From Carboxylicivirga marina (GTDB lineage Bacteria > Bacteroidota > Bacteroidia > Bacteroidales > Marinilabiliaceae), in assembly GCF_016612505.1 (NCBI RefSeq), contig NZ_JAENRR010000012.1:1-64000 (forward strand): a stretch of 64,000 nt of DNA, written 5' to 3'. The notes beneath the pieces were generated by a model. The model made no database searches. It was not told the origin of the DNA and saw only the letters and a program-made list of their open reading frames with translations. Below, in pieces: positions 45,138 to 55,300 of this stretch (position 1 is its first letter; every line of letters begins with the position of its first letter). A program made the translations under genes and the position numbers.

Positions 45138-47852
45138 ATGTTTAGAGGACTAATTATATTTATATGGGGTATGATAAGCCTGAATCTTCATGCTCAGGAT
45201 AAGATGAATGCCGTACTCATTATCCTGGACGATATGAATGATTACATTGGTGTCATGGGCGGTCATCCACAGGCAATAACGCCAAATATAGATCAATTGG
45301 CCAATGAAGGGGTGTTCTTTTCAAATGCTCACTCAAATGCGCCTATTTGTGCACCGTCGAGAGCCAGCTTTTTGTCAGGTCTGTATCCTTCAACAACCGG
45401 AAATTTTGGTTTTGATCACATTGATAATAATGAGGTGTTGAGCAACTCAAAGTTTATCATGGCATATGCTGCTGAGAACGGCTATGAGACTTATAGTACC
45501 GGCAAAATATTTCATAGAAGTGTTGATGACCCATCCGAGACCATGGGTGAGAAACAAGATCAAGGGCCCTATGCCTGGGATGGTACTAAGCCCATTCCTC
45601 ATCCGTCAGTACCTGAACCATTTCGTAATGTCGGCCTTTTAAACGGCTCATTGGCGCCTTTGTCTGATGTACCACCTGGTGGCTGGCGCAACGATTACAA
45701 TGGAAGTACGCCTTTTCGTTATGTGTCGGCCAACGACCGGGATAAAATGTGCGATGAGATAAGTGCCGATTTTGTGTCAGATTGGATACAGCAGCATGAA
45801 AATATGAAGACACAAGGCAATGATAAGCCTTTCTTTATTGCCTATGGCGGCATGAAACCGCATACACCGCATATTGTACCTCAGCGCTTTTTTGATATGT
45901 ATCCGCTTGATAAGGTGATGATACCCGAAATTCTGAAGGATGATTTAAAAGATACCTATGGGCATCATTTTAGTGCATCCGGCTTTAACGACTACGATTC
46001 TTTATTGGTATCATACGCCACTGCCGAAGAGGGCTTACGTCGATATGTGCAAAGCAAACTGGCCTGTATCACCTTTGCCGATAGTTTGGTTGGAGAGGTT
46101 CATAAGGCCATAAAAAACAGCTCTTTTGCCAATAACACAGTTATCATGCTGTGTGGCGATAATGGTTTTCATATGGGGGAGAAATTCCGACTGGCCAAAA
46201 ATACATTGTGGGAAGAAAGTACGCGTATTCCCTTCATTGTAAAAGCATCTGGTTTTAGTGCTTCAGAAGGAGCTACCGTAGCTCATCCGGTTGGCTTAAT
46301 TGATATCTATCCAACCTTTAAAGATATATGTGGATGGACAGGTGACACAAAAAAGAATGCCCTGGGAGCCGATTTAGACGGCCATAGTCTTCGTGCGTTC
46401 TTGGAAGATCCAAACAGTACAACTTGGGATGGACCTGAAGTCGTGCTGGAATCGGTTGTGAATCCAGCCACGCTGGAAATTGGCAGGCAAAACTACGCCG
46501 TACGCTCAAAAGATTATCGTTATATTCTTTACCCTTCAGGAGATGAAGAGCTATATGATTTGTCTGTTGATAAGAATGAGTGGACTAATGTAATTTTTGA
46601 TGAAAGTTATGCTACGATAGTGCAAGAATTACGCGAGCAACTACAAGCTTTGGTACCTCAAATCAATTTTGAAAAAAACAGCACCATTCCCTATCTTTTT
46701 TACGATGATTTTGAAAGCTATAATGAAGGAGATGACCTGCTGAGTAAAGGCTACAAGCAAAAAAACGATGAAGCAACAACGACTACTTTATCAGTGGAAG
46801 GAGACAATCAATATGCCTTCAATGTGTCGGTCAACGGAAGCGCCATAAGTATGCGCAGAAATGTTAAAAATCTGACACCTGATAAATTATACTTTTTTGA
46901 GGCATCAACACGCACAGAAACGAGTGTAACAGCTGGTTCGTGGGAAGCGAATACACCTAATACCATCACTGGCCACCAATGCGCCGAATGGCAAACATTC
47001 TCAGTGCCTTTAAAACCTAATAAAGATTCCTGGGCGAATGGAGTGGCTATGAATCTTTTTATCAGTTCGGCACAGAATAAACCCTTAACAGTGGATAGTT
47101 TTGCTTTCTATGCAGCCGAATTGAAAATATCAACAAATGGATTTAATGAAAATGAACTGATCGCTGGTAATGATTATGAGTTTGAAGCCATGGCTACTCC
47201 TGTAAGAGAATCTTACTCCTGGTCTGTTGTCGATGGAACAGGTTCAGCAAGCATTAACAATAATGGCCAACTAACTGCCATTTCAGAAGGACATGTAAAA
47301 GTGGTGGCAGCTATGGATAATTACCCATCAGTGAATTGCACAACAGAAGTATTTATCTGGGAAGAATCGGTTAATCCTGCTCTCACAATTACAGAAATTG
47401 AGAAGGAGTTACTGGTTGATGTTGCTTATCAATTATCTGCCAGTCTTAATCCTGAAATTGATATCCCGGTTCTTTGGAGTATCGACGATGGCAGCAAGGC
47501 TATTATCAACCAAACAACCGGTTTGTTATTACCCATTGACTATGGAACCATTACCGTTACAGCCAGATTATATAAACATCAGGATGTTTTTGCCACTGTT
47601 GAATTGGATATAAAAGAGGACACAGCTGTTGAAGACTTAAAGGCATCCTATTTTAAAGTGTACCCCAATCCATCTACTGGCCTCTTTTACATCGATGGAG
47701 ATGGCATTGAACCAGGTTATAAGGTATATGATTCGATGGGAAGAATGATTAAAGAATCATCCGGCTCAGTGCTAAACTTAAAAGGACATGCTAAAGGCGT
47801 TTATTATTTAGTAATTGATAAAAATAATATTGAAAAGATAATTTTAAAATAA
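45138..47852 (+). CDS. Iduronate-2-sulfatase-like S1 sulfatase with T9SS tail
   Basis: The signal peptide ends near LHAQ (residue 20). The catalytic domain (about 22-515) has ILDDMNDYIGVMGGHP, a form of the metal motif typical of iduronate-2-sulfatase-like members, CAPSRASFLSG with formylglycine Cys71, TGKIFHR, and LCGDNGFHMGEK. A jelly-roll-like domain (about 515-660; YDDFESYNEGDDLL) and Ig-like repeats (about 660-830) follow, then a T9SS tail (about 835-904; FKVYPNPSTGLFYIDG ... GVYYLVI). It differs clearly from the neighbouring sulfatases, so a different sulfate position is likely. The next sulfatase starts 5 bp downstream. Confidence 0.88.
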   Translation: MFRGLIIFIWGMISLNLHAQDKMNAVLIILDDMNDYIGVMGGHPQAITPNIDQLANEGVFFSNAHSNAPICAPSRASFLSGLYPSTTGNFGFDHIDNNEVLSNSKFIMAYAAENGYETYSTGKIFHRSVDDPSETMGEKQDQGPYAWDGTKPIPHPSVPEPFRNVGLLNGSLAPLSDVPPGGWRNDYNGSTPFRYVSANDRDKMCDEISADFVSDWIQQHENMKTQGNDKPFFIAYGGMKPHTPHIVPQRFFDMYPLDKVMIPEILKDDLKDTYGHHFSASGFNDYDSLLVSYATAEEGLRRYVQSKLACITFADSLVGEVHKAIKNSSFANNTVIMLCGDNGFHMGEKFRLAKNTLWEESTRIPFIVKASGFSASEGATVAHPVGLIDIYPTFKDICGWTGDTKKNALGADLDGHSLRAFLEDPNSTTWDGPEVVLESVVNPATLEIGRQNYAVRSKDYRYILYPSGDEELYDLSVDKNEWTNVIFDESYATIVQELREQLQALVPQINFEKNSTIPYLFYDDFESYNEGDDLLSKGYKQKNDEATTTTLSVEGDNQYAFNVSVNGSAISMRRNVKNLTPDKLYFFEASTRTETSVTAGSWEANTPNTITGHQCAEWQTFSVPLKPNKDSWANGVAMNLFISSAQNKPLTVDSFAFYAAELKISTNGFNENELIAGNDYEFEAMATPVRESYSWSVVDGTGSASINNNGQLTAISEGHVKVVAAMDNYPSVNCTTEVFIWEESVNPALTITEIEKELLVDVAYQLSASLNPEIDIPVLWSIDDGSKAIINQTTGLLLPIDYGTITVTARLYKHQDVFATVELDIKEDTAVEDLKASYFKVYPNPSTGLFYIDGDGIEPGYKVYDSMGRMIKESSGSVLNLKGHAKGVYYLVIDKNNIEKIILK

Positions 47853-47857
47853 ATACC

Positions 47858-49252
47858 ATGTTGAATAGACTCATGTTTTTGATGCTGCCAATTTTAGCTT
47901 TATCATGTGCTAAAGTCTCAGAACAAAAGACAAGTAAACAACCTAACCTTGTTGTCATAATGACTGACGATATGGGGTATGCTGATGTTGGTTTTAACGG
48001 ATGTACTGATATTCCTACTCCACAGATTGATAAAATAGCTGATCAGGGTGTTCGTTTCACTCAGGGCTATGTTACTTTTCCGGTGTGTGGGCCAAGCCGG
48101 GCTGGATTCTTAACAGGGCGATATCAAGACCGATTTGGTTTCACCACCAATCCTTCCATTGACCCAAATAATCCAATTTCAGGATTACCCGTTGAAGAGG
48201 AAACCATGGCGCAGGTATTGCGTAAGGCGAATTACAAGAGCGCGATTGTTGGGAAATGGCATATGGGAACTCATCCTAATTTTCATCCCCTGGAAAGAGG
48301 GTTTGATTATTTTTATGGCTTCTTATCAGGAGGACACAACTACTTACATGATCAGTTGTATTTAAATGATTTATCCGAAGTGACAAAAAGGTGGGAGTGG
48401 TATCGCACCAAAATAATAGAGAACCGTACCAAAGTAGAGACAGATGATTATCTGACAGATGAACTAAGCGATGCGGCTGTTGAATTTATTAATGAAAAGG
48501 TTGAGAAAGACCAGCATTTTATGCTCTACCTGGCATATAATGCACCGCATACACCAATGCAAGCCACTGAAAAGTACTTGTCACGTTTCCCTAATATCGA
48601 AGATAAAAAGCGAAAAACATACGCAGCCATGGTTAGTGCAGTAGATGATGGCGTTGGTCGTGTTCTAAACGCCTTACAGGAAGGTGGTGTCGATGAAAAT
48701 ACGATTGTTGTATTCTTATCCGATAATGGAGGCGCACACAATAATGCATCAGATAATGGTCCTTTGCGCGGGTTAAAAGGAGATTTATTCGAAGGAGGTA
48801 TCAGAGTGCCTTTTGCAATGAGATGGCCAGGTGTTATTCCTGCTGGTCAGACTTATGAAAAAGCCATTTCTTCAATGGATGTAATGGCCACCATTGTGTC
48901 ACAAAATAATATTTCTATCAATGCAGAAAGACCATTGGATGGTGTGGATTTAATTCCTTATTTGACAGGAGAAACTGAAGAAGAGCCCCATGATTATTTA
49001 TTTTGGCGCAAATGGGAGCAAAATGCGATGGCAATATTGCATCAAAATACCAAGTTAGTAGCCAATAGTGATCAGAATGAAAATACGCCAGAGTTATTCA
49101 ATTTGAATTCAGATTTAGGAGAACAAAATAATCTTCGTTCGAGTGATGAAGCTACCAGTGAATCATTGATGAAAGAATGGGAAGGATGGAATTTGCAACT
49201 GAAAGATCGTGTGTTCCCAACTCTTGGTGGCGATGATTGGTGGGTAAAATAG
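47858..49252 (+). CDS. Type I (S1) sulfatase, lipoprotein
   Basis: The lipoprotein signal ends at LSC (Cys17). The single catalytic domain has MTDDMGYADVGFNG, CGPSRAGFLTG with formylglycine Cys77, GKWHMGTHPN and LSDNGGAHNN. It resembles the sulfatase domain at 42940 throughout, including TPTPQID/TPNID-type and GLPxxE-MA/TIAE segments, but lacks Big2 domains and the T9SS tail. The two thus look like a surface-secreted and a membrane-anchored version of one enzyme type, acting on polymer and on imported oligosaccharides respectively (inference). Followed after 30 bp by a small lipoprotein gene. Confidence 0.9.
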   Translation: MLNRLMFLMLPILALSCAKVSEQKTSKQPNLVVIMTDDMGYADVGFNGCTDIPTPQIDKIADQGVRFTQGYVTFPVCGPSRAGFLTGRYQDRFGFTTNPSIDPNNPISGLPVEEETMAQVLRKANYKSAIVGKWHMGTHPNFHPLERGFDYFYGFLSGGHNYLHDQLYLNDLSEVTKRWEWYRTKIIENRTKVETDDYLTDELSDAAVEFINEKVEKDQHFMLYLAYNAPHTPMQATEKYLSRFPNIEDKKRKTYAAMVSAVDDGVGRVLNALQEGGVDENTIVVFLSDNGGAHNNASDNGPLRGLKGDLFEGGIRVPFAMRWPGVIPAGQTYEKAISSMDVMATIVSQNNISINAERPLDGVDLIPYLTGETEEEPHDYLFWRKWEQNAMAILHQNTKLVANSDQNENTPELFNLNSDLGEQNNLRSSDEATSESLMKEWEGWNLQLKDRVFPTLGGDDWWVK

Positions 49253-49282
49253 AATGAGTATAAAATTATAAACTAGATAATT

Positions 49283-49741
49283 ATGAAAAAGAACCTTGGA
49301 TACATAGTACTATTATTGCTGGTGACTTTTATGTATGGATGCGGTGGCAGTGATAGTGAGGAACCAACACCTGATCCTGTTGATAGTAAAAATCCTGAAA
49401 TGACAATATCAGCACCTGCAGAAGGAGCAACGGTATTACGTGGCAGTGATTTAACGTTATCAGGCACTTTTACAGACGACATGGAATTGGAAAGTCTGAC
49501 TGTTACTTTAAGCTTTAATGATACTAAAGCTTTCACTGGTATTGATGATCCCTGGGAACCTGCTGGTAGCCCCGAAACAATTGTTTTGTCAGGTACAGAA
49601 GACCAACTGACCAATCACACATTGTTTGGAGAAAGTATTCCGGCGGATTGTAAAGTTGGTAGTTATGTGTTAACGCTCGACTTAAAGGACAAGTCTGGTA
49701 AAATGACGAGTCAAACAATAAATGTAGTGGTTGGAGGATAG
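49283..49741 (+). CDS. Small Ig-like lipoprotein (DUF4625-like)
   Basis: The lipoprotein signal ends at YGC (Cys20), followed by an acidic, proline-containing linker (SDSEEPTPDPVD) and one beta-sandwich domain (about 37-152; MTISAPAEGATVLRGSDLTLSGTFTDD, closing YVLTLDLKDKSGKMTSQTINVVV). The pattern resembles DUF4625-type domains of Bacteroidota lipoproteins. No catalytic motif is visible; a surface glycan-binding or structural role is possible given its place at the end of an export-rich operon. It is the last gene of unit 4, with a terminator 21 bp downstream. Confidence 0.65.
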   Translation: MKKNLGYIVLLLLVTFMYGCGGSDSEEPTPDPVDSKNPEMTISAPAEGATVLRGSDLTLSGTFTDDMELESLTVTLSFNDTKAFTGIDDPWEPAGSPETIVLSGTEDQLTNHTLFGESIPADCKVGSYVLTLDLKDKSGKMTSQTINVVVGG

Positions 49742-49762
49742 TTTCTTTAGTAAAACTATAAT

Positions 49763-49795
49763 AAGGCAATTGGGGTAACCTGATTGCCTTTTTTT
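49763..49795 (+). terminator. Intrinsic terminator of unit 4
   Basis: Stem arms AAGGCAAT (49763-49770) and ATTGCCTT (49783-49790) are followed by five more T (to 49795). It closes the sulfatase operon. Confidence 0.8.
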
Positions 49796-49893
49796 GTTAT
49801 CAATACTTTCATGCGTAGTCGTTCATACCATGAAGTTACCAACCTTCAGCTTGCGTTAGCTCTGAATATTGTTAAGGCTTGACGATTATGTGT

Positions 49894-49901
49894 TATTTTT
49901 A
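49894..49901 (+). promoter_or_regulatory. Possible -7-like box for the second beta-helix gene
   Basis: TATTTTTA, identical to the -7-like box of promoter copies 2 and 4, lies 42 bp before the ATG at 49944. No proper operator half-sites are present at the expected distances, so the gene may be controlled differently. Confidence 0.3.
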
Positions 49902-49943
49902 ATTGCGTGGTATCAATATATTCGTAACCAAAAATTAGCTGAT

Positions 49944-52271
49944 ATGAAAGGAATATTTACGGGAATATTGATGGCTGTTTGTATGCATATAAGTGCGCAA
50001 ACGGTAGTATGGCAAGCTCAGGCTGAAGATGGAATATTAGGAGGTGCAGCCACCGTAAATGACCCAAGCTGCTCAAATGCTTCCGGTGGTTTATTTGTTA
50101 AGTTTGCAAATTCTGCAAATAATACACTTAGCTTTAATAATATTGATATTAGCAATGCTGGTAGCTATAAACTATCAGTATATCATTTTAATGCAAATTC
50201 AGTAAGTCTGGTCATTGAGGTAAATGGACAATCATTGGGTAGCAAAACGTTCCCTACAGCTGTGTGGTGTTATCAGGGAAACGCTGTTGAAACTATTTTC
50301 GATATTGATCTTAATCAGGGCGTGAATACTATTAAATTAAGACCTGAAGAAGGGGTGGGATCACCATTGGTCGACAGGCTGGTTATTATAGACGAGGCAG
50401 GTGAATATCTTCCTCAAAAATACTATGTTAGCGACTCTGACGGGGATGATGCTAATATTGGTACCTCGCCAGAGAGTGCCTGGAAAAGCCTTGCTCGTGC
50501 AAGTGAGCAACTTTTAAATCCGGGTGATTCGGTGTTGTTTAAGTGTGGTGATACCTTTATTGGCCAATTGAATATTATTCGCTCAGGGACTAAAGAAAAG
50601 CCGCTGTATTTCGGAAAGTATGGCGATGGAGATTTACCAATTTTAGATGGAGCCAAAGCTGAAGATGGAGCCCATTTAACCACAATTGCCATCTCTAATC
50701 ATGATAATATTGAATTAGCATATTTGGAGATAACCAATGAGCGACTGACTTCTCGTTCTGGTGTTTCCGATAATTTGGCCTATGGTATTGATGTACAGAA
50801 TACAGGACCCGATACCTTGCGCAATTATCATTTTCACGATTTAACCGTCAGAGATATTTATGCTCCAACAACCGAAAATCAGGACTTTAATGCTATAAAA
50901 GTATCGGCAATCAATTTCTTTACTTCAAAAAACACCGAAGTTGGCAAGGAACGAAACATTCAGGATGTATTGGTTGAAAACTGTTATATTGCCCGCACCA
51001 CACGGCTGGGGATAAAAACAGGACATGCAGGAGGTGATGATGGCGTAGGAAATGATTCAATCAACCGAAATATGAATTTTGTATTTCGCAACAACCACTT
51101 TTATCAAACTGGTGGCACGTGTATTCTTCCAACTAAAACATATAACTGCCTGATTGAACACAATATTTTTGATGAACCGGGTTCTGATGCCGATCCACGA
51201 ATGGCTAACAGGGGTAGTAGCGTGTGGTTTTTCAGTAGCAGAAATGGCATTTCACAATACAACAAATGTTATAGCGTTAGAGGTTATGCCGATTCGTATA
51301 GTCAGCATATTGATTTCGGCAATCGTAACATCATCATGCAATACAATTACAGTGAAGACAGCGAAGGCGGCTTTGTTGAAATTTTAGGCGATAATGTTAA
51401 TTCGACCTATCGCTTTAACGTTAGTGTCAATGACGGATTCCGCGATTTTAAAGGAAATACCCTATGGGTATCGCCTTATGCCGGAAAAGACCGCGATATT
51501 TTATCCGACAGTAGCTTTATTTATAATAACTCAGTATATGTTGATGCTGCGATTACACCTGATATTTCAATGGTTGGGAAAAATATTTTCGTTTATAACA
51601 ATATTTTTTATGCTTCGGGAGCAGCTACAATAGGCCAGGATGTAACGGTTGATATTGAGGCAGGAAGCGCGTTAGCGATGTCAAACAACCTCTACTTTGG
51701 TAATGTGACAAGTACATTTAAGAGTCATGATAGCAAGCCTGTAAATGGTAACCCGCAATATGTGAATGCCGGCGGATTAACAGGTGATGATTATCAAATT
51801 CAAGAAGACAGTCCGGCTATTAATGCTGGAATACAATTTCCTGAACCAATATTCCCGATGGCAGGAAAAGGTATTTTTAAGAATATCACAATTACGCCCA
51901 GAGTTGACATGTTTGGTAATCCGGTAGGTGTAAGTGATTCGATTCCGAATATCGGAGCTGATAATAATTATAACAATTCGTATGTCGGGATACATGATTT
52001 AGAATTGGTTGAAGGAAACTCATTTGAGGTTTTTCCAAATCCAGTTAAGGACAAAGCGATAGTGACCATAACAGGAAAGAAAGCCGGAGAGATAAATCTT
52101 CTCATCTCAGATTTAACTGGAGCTGTTATTCAAAAGCAGAATTATCATTTGAATATTGGGCAAAACTCTATTCAGGTGATTGTTCGTTCTGATATTCGTA
52201 ATGGCATATACTTGTTAAGTATCGAAGAAAATGGTCAGTATGTGAGTAAAAGAATCGTAATATACCGTTAG
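49944..52271 (+). CDS. Right-handed beta-helix protein with N-terminal CBM6-like module and T9SS tail
   Basis: The ATG at 49944 gives a signal peptide ending near ISAQ; an upstream TTG at 49869 is less likely. Order: a CBM6/35-like module (about 20-150; QAQAEDGILGGAA, PSCSNASGG, VWCYQGN), a DUF1565-like opening (KYYVSDSDGDDANIGTSPESAW), a long beta-helix (about 190-660), and a T9SS tail (about 685-775; FEVFPNPVKDKAIVTI ... GIYLLSI). It is a paralogue of the protein at 33760, sharing QYNYSEDSEGGFVEILGD and RFNVSVNDG. Its module resembles that of the GH16 enzyme. A lyase or hydrolase acting on polymer is likely, but the family is not recognised. It lies outside unit 4, between a terminator and the regulator gene. 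Confidence 0.75.
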   Translation: MKGIFTGILMAVCMHISAQTVVWQAQAEDGILGGAATVNDPSCSNASGGLFVKFANSANNTLSFNNIDISNAGSYKLSVYHFNANSVSLVIEVNGQSLGSKTFPTAVWCYQGNAVETIFDIDLNQGVNTIKLRPEEGVGSPLVDRLVIIDEAGEYLPQKYYVSDSDGDDANIGTSPESAWKSLARASEQLLNPGDSVLFKCGDTFIGQLNIIRSGTKEKPLYFGKYGDGDLPILDGAKAEDGAHLTTIAISNHDNIELAYLEITNERLTSRSGVSDNLAYGIDVQNTGPDTLRNYHFHDLTVRDIYAPTTENQDFNAIKVSAINFFTSKNTEVGKERNIQDVLVENCYIARTTRLGIKTGHAGGDDGVGNDSINRNMNFVFRNNHFYQTGGTCILPTKTYNCLIEHNIFDEPGSDADPRMANRGSSVWFFSSRNGISQYNKCYSVRGYADSYSQHIDFGNRNIIMQYNYSEDSEGGFVEILGDNVNSTYRFNVSVNDGFRDFKGNTLWVSPYAGKDRDILSDSSFIYNNSVYVDAAITPDISMVGKNIFVYNNIFYASGAATIGQDVTVDIEAGSALAMSNNLYFGNVTSTFKSHDSKPVNGNPQYVNAGGLTGDDYQIQEDSPAINAGIQFPEPIFPMAGKGIFKNITITPRVDMFGNPVGVSDSIPNIGADNNYNNSYVGIHDLELVEGNSFEVFPNPVKDKAIVTITGKKAGEINLLISDLTGAVIQKQNYHLNIGQNSIQVIVRSDIRNGIYLLSIEENGQYVSKRIVIYR

Positions 52272-52324
52272 TAATTCATGTTTCTCTAAAGAAAGTCTGT
52301 ATTCTGTTTTCTTCTAAAAATTGG

Positions 52325-52332
52325 TATTTTTG
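52325..52332 (+). promoter_or_regulatory. Possible -7 box of the sensor/regulator gene
   Basis: TATTTTTG matches the Bacteroidota -7 consensus TAnnTTTG exactly. It ends only 4 bp before the ATG at 52337, so if used the transcript would be nearly leaderless. No copy of the shared operator is present, arguing against simple autoregulation. Confidence 0.35.
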
Positions 52333-52336
52333 AGGT

Positions 52337-55300
52337 ATGAGTAAAAAAGATATCAGGATTTGTGCATTGAGCCTTGGGTTATTGTTGATAGTGCTGTTTT
52401 CTAAAGCAAATACGAATTTACGCTTCGAACACCTGGATTTACCTTCAGGTATTAACTCCACTGTAAAAAGTATTTTAGAAGATGCAGATGGTTTTTTGTG
52501 GTTTGGGACCTCTAATGGCTTGGCTGTATACGATGCATACCAATTAAGGCAGGTTGAAATGGTATCTGAGAATGCCTACGGCTCTTTTGGAGCTATCAAT
52601 GCTTTGGTTGAAGATCGAAAACAGCATATCTGGATTGGAACCGAAACTGGTATTTTTATTTATGATAAAAATACTGAAATATCCGTTCGTATAGACGATG
52701 ATTATCTAAAAGGCATTCAATGTCGGACGCTCTACTTAAGTGTTACGGGTGATGTTTTTATTGGTACCGCTGACGGATTTTACATCTACGATCAAGACGG
52801 ACAATATATAGAGCACTATCTGTATCAACAGGAATTAGGTGGTGGCTTGAGTCACAATATGATACGTTGCTTTTACGAAGATAAGCAAGAGCGGATCTGG
52901 ATAGGTACGTTTGATGGTTTGAACTGTTTGAACAGAAAAGAAAAGAAAGTAACAAAGCACCAATTCATAAACAAAGAATCGCAAAAGAAGAATAACCTGA
53001 TTTTAAGTATTCAACCACGTTACCTTGATTCAGACAGTATTCTATTAATTGGTACAGAAACCGGTTTGTGTATTTTCAACAGTAATAATGGGGAATTCAA
53101 GCAGTATAAACACAGTAAGCATAAAAACTCTCTTAGCAACAATGTAATTAAATCTATTTGCGTCAATGGAAATGATGTGTGGATGGGCACTGATTTTGGA
53201 TTAAACCTTTTCAAAGCAGATGAACAAACGTTTTATAATTTTTTTCATGACTATAAAAATACTTTTTCAATAGCTAACAATGTTATCCATCAGGTTTATG
53301 TAGATAGCCAAAATAACCTTTGGCTGGCAACTGATAATGGCATTGATAAAATGTATCTGCGAAGTGGAAAGGTGTTGATTAGTAAGTTTTATGAGACCTC
53401 AAAGGTTTTGGATGGTGAATTGAATATTACGGGACTGTCTGTTGATAATAATGGTGATGTGTGGCTGTCGACAAGAGAAGGCTTAGTGCAGTATAACAAA
53501 AACGATGATGCATATCACTACCATTTACCCCCAGCTTTACTCCATAATAAAGTAAGTGACGTCTTGTGCGATAAAAATGGAATGGTTTGGATTACGACAG
53601 CAGGCGGCCTTAATACATATGATGGAAAAAATAAGCAGTTTAAAAGTTATGTAGCTGATGCTTCCGATAACAAGGCTTTAAAATCTAATTATATTCATGC
53701 TATCGCAAGGAGTAAGAGTGCTACATGGTTTGGTTCTTATGGTGCAGGTTTGCATAAAGTAGTAAGTGATGAACAAGGAGAACTAAGCTTCTACAACTTC
53801 CGTTACAATGAAGGTAAGCCAAATTCAATTAATTCTAACAGAATTACAGATGTTATTGCAGACCAGCGTGATAATGTATGGGTAGCCACTAATAAAGGAC
53901 TAAATAAAATAGATGAACTAAGAGGGGTAATAAAACGATTCAATAATATTAATAATTCAGAAAATCAGTATGTTGCTGATTTGTTTGTTGATAGTACTAA
54001 TACGCTTTGGATGGCTGCCTATCACGGCTTGCTTTATACTAATACAGATAAGATAGATTTCAAGCGAATTGATGAAATACAAATGGACATTCAATCTGTG
54101 GCAGTGAAAGGTTCAATGGTGTATTTTGTATCAGATAATGGTTTTTACAATTATGATCTTAAGAATAAAAAGTTACTACGAATTCCCAATGCTGATTTGG
54201 GTGTAAAATCCATATTGCATGTTGAATTATTAGGTAATGATAAACTGGTTTTATATGGTAAAGAAGGGTTTGTAACTTTTAAATTGGACGATGTAGAGAT
54301 TGATAGTAATGTTCCGGAGGTCAGGTGGACCAACTTTTCAATTCTAAGTGAAATAATCAAGCCATTTAAGATGCGGGATAGCCGCTATGTGATAAACCAA
54401 CACATCAATAAAACAGAAAATATTGAATTAAAATATGGCGAGAATACTTTTCGTATTGATTTTTCGTCTCTCCAATATAGCCATGTCAATGATTGTAGTT
54501 ACAAATACATGCTGGATGGTTATGATGAAGAATGGCGAACGACGATGCCTAACCAGGCATATGTGTCATATACTCAGGTCCGACCAGGTAGGTACACACT
54601 TAAAGTTCAGGCCTCAAATAAATACGGATTGTATAATGATAACTGGCGAGAAATAGCCATTCGAATTAAACCACCATTATATCTTTCGGTTTGGGCTATC
54701 ATAATGTACATTGTTGTGTTGATGGGCTTGTTCATACTCTCAAGAAAGTTGTTAATTGCAAGAGAAAAAGCCAACAATGATATTCGATTTCAGACACTTC
54801 AACGACAAAAAAGTGAAGAGCTAATTGAAATAAAAACGCGCTTTTTTACTAATATTTCTCACGAGTTAAAAACGCCACTAACCTTAATTAGTAGTCCAAT
54901 TGATGATTTACTTTCAAAAGAACCTGAAGAGCCAATAAAGTCTTCTTTATTATTAGTAAAACGAAATACTGACCGTTTAAAGAAATTGGTGAATCAAATC
55001 TTAGATATCCGAAAAATTGAAAAAGGAGGAGAGAAGTTATTGATTCAAGAGTATGATATCATTCGTTTTTGCGACCGTATTATTGGCCAATTTAAAGATG
55101 AAGCGGAACGTAGGAGTATGCTATTGCAATACAACACCGAAGAGTCATCGCTATTGATGTGGTTCGATATGGAGAAAATGGAAAAGGTATTAGTTAACCT
55201 TCTTTCAAACGCCTTTAAGTTTACTCCTGATGGTGGACGTATTAGAGTGGAAGTAAAAGATGCCAGAAAATTACCTGGGAAACAAAACAAAATTGTTGTA

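Noticed and set aside
49843-49901. A possible fifth operator copy (TTGCGTTAGC ... GTTAAGG before a TATTTTTA box)
   Set aside because: The half-sites do not fall at the fixed 21-bp and 30-bp distances and the TAAGCATTGTC core is missing. It may be a decayed copy, but chance similarity is as likely.
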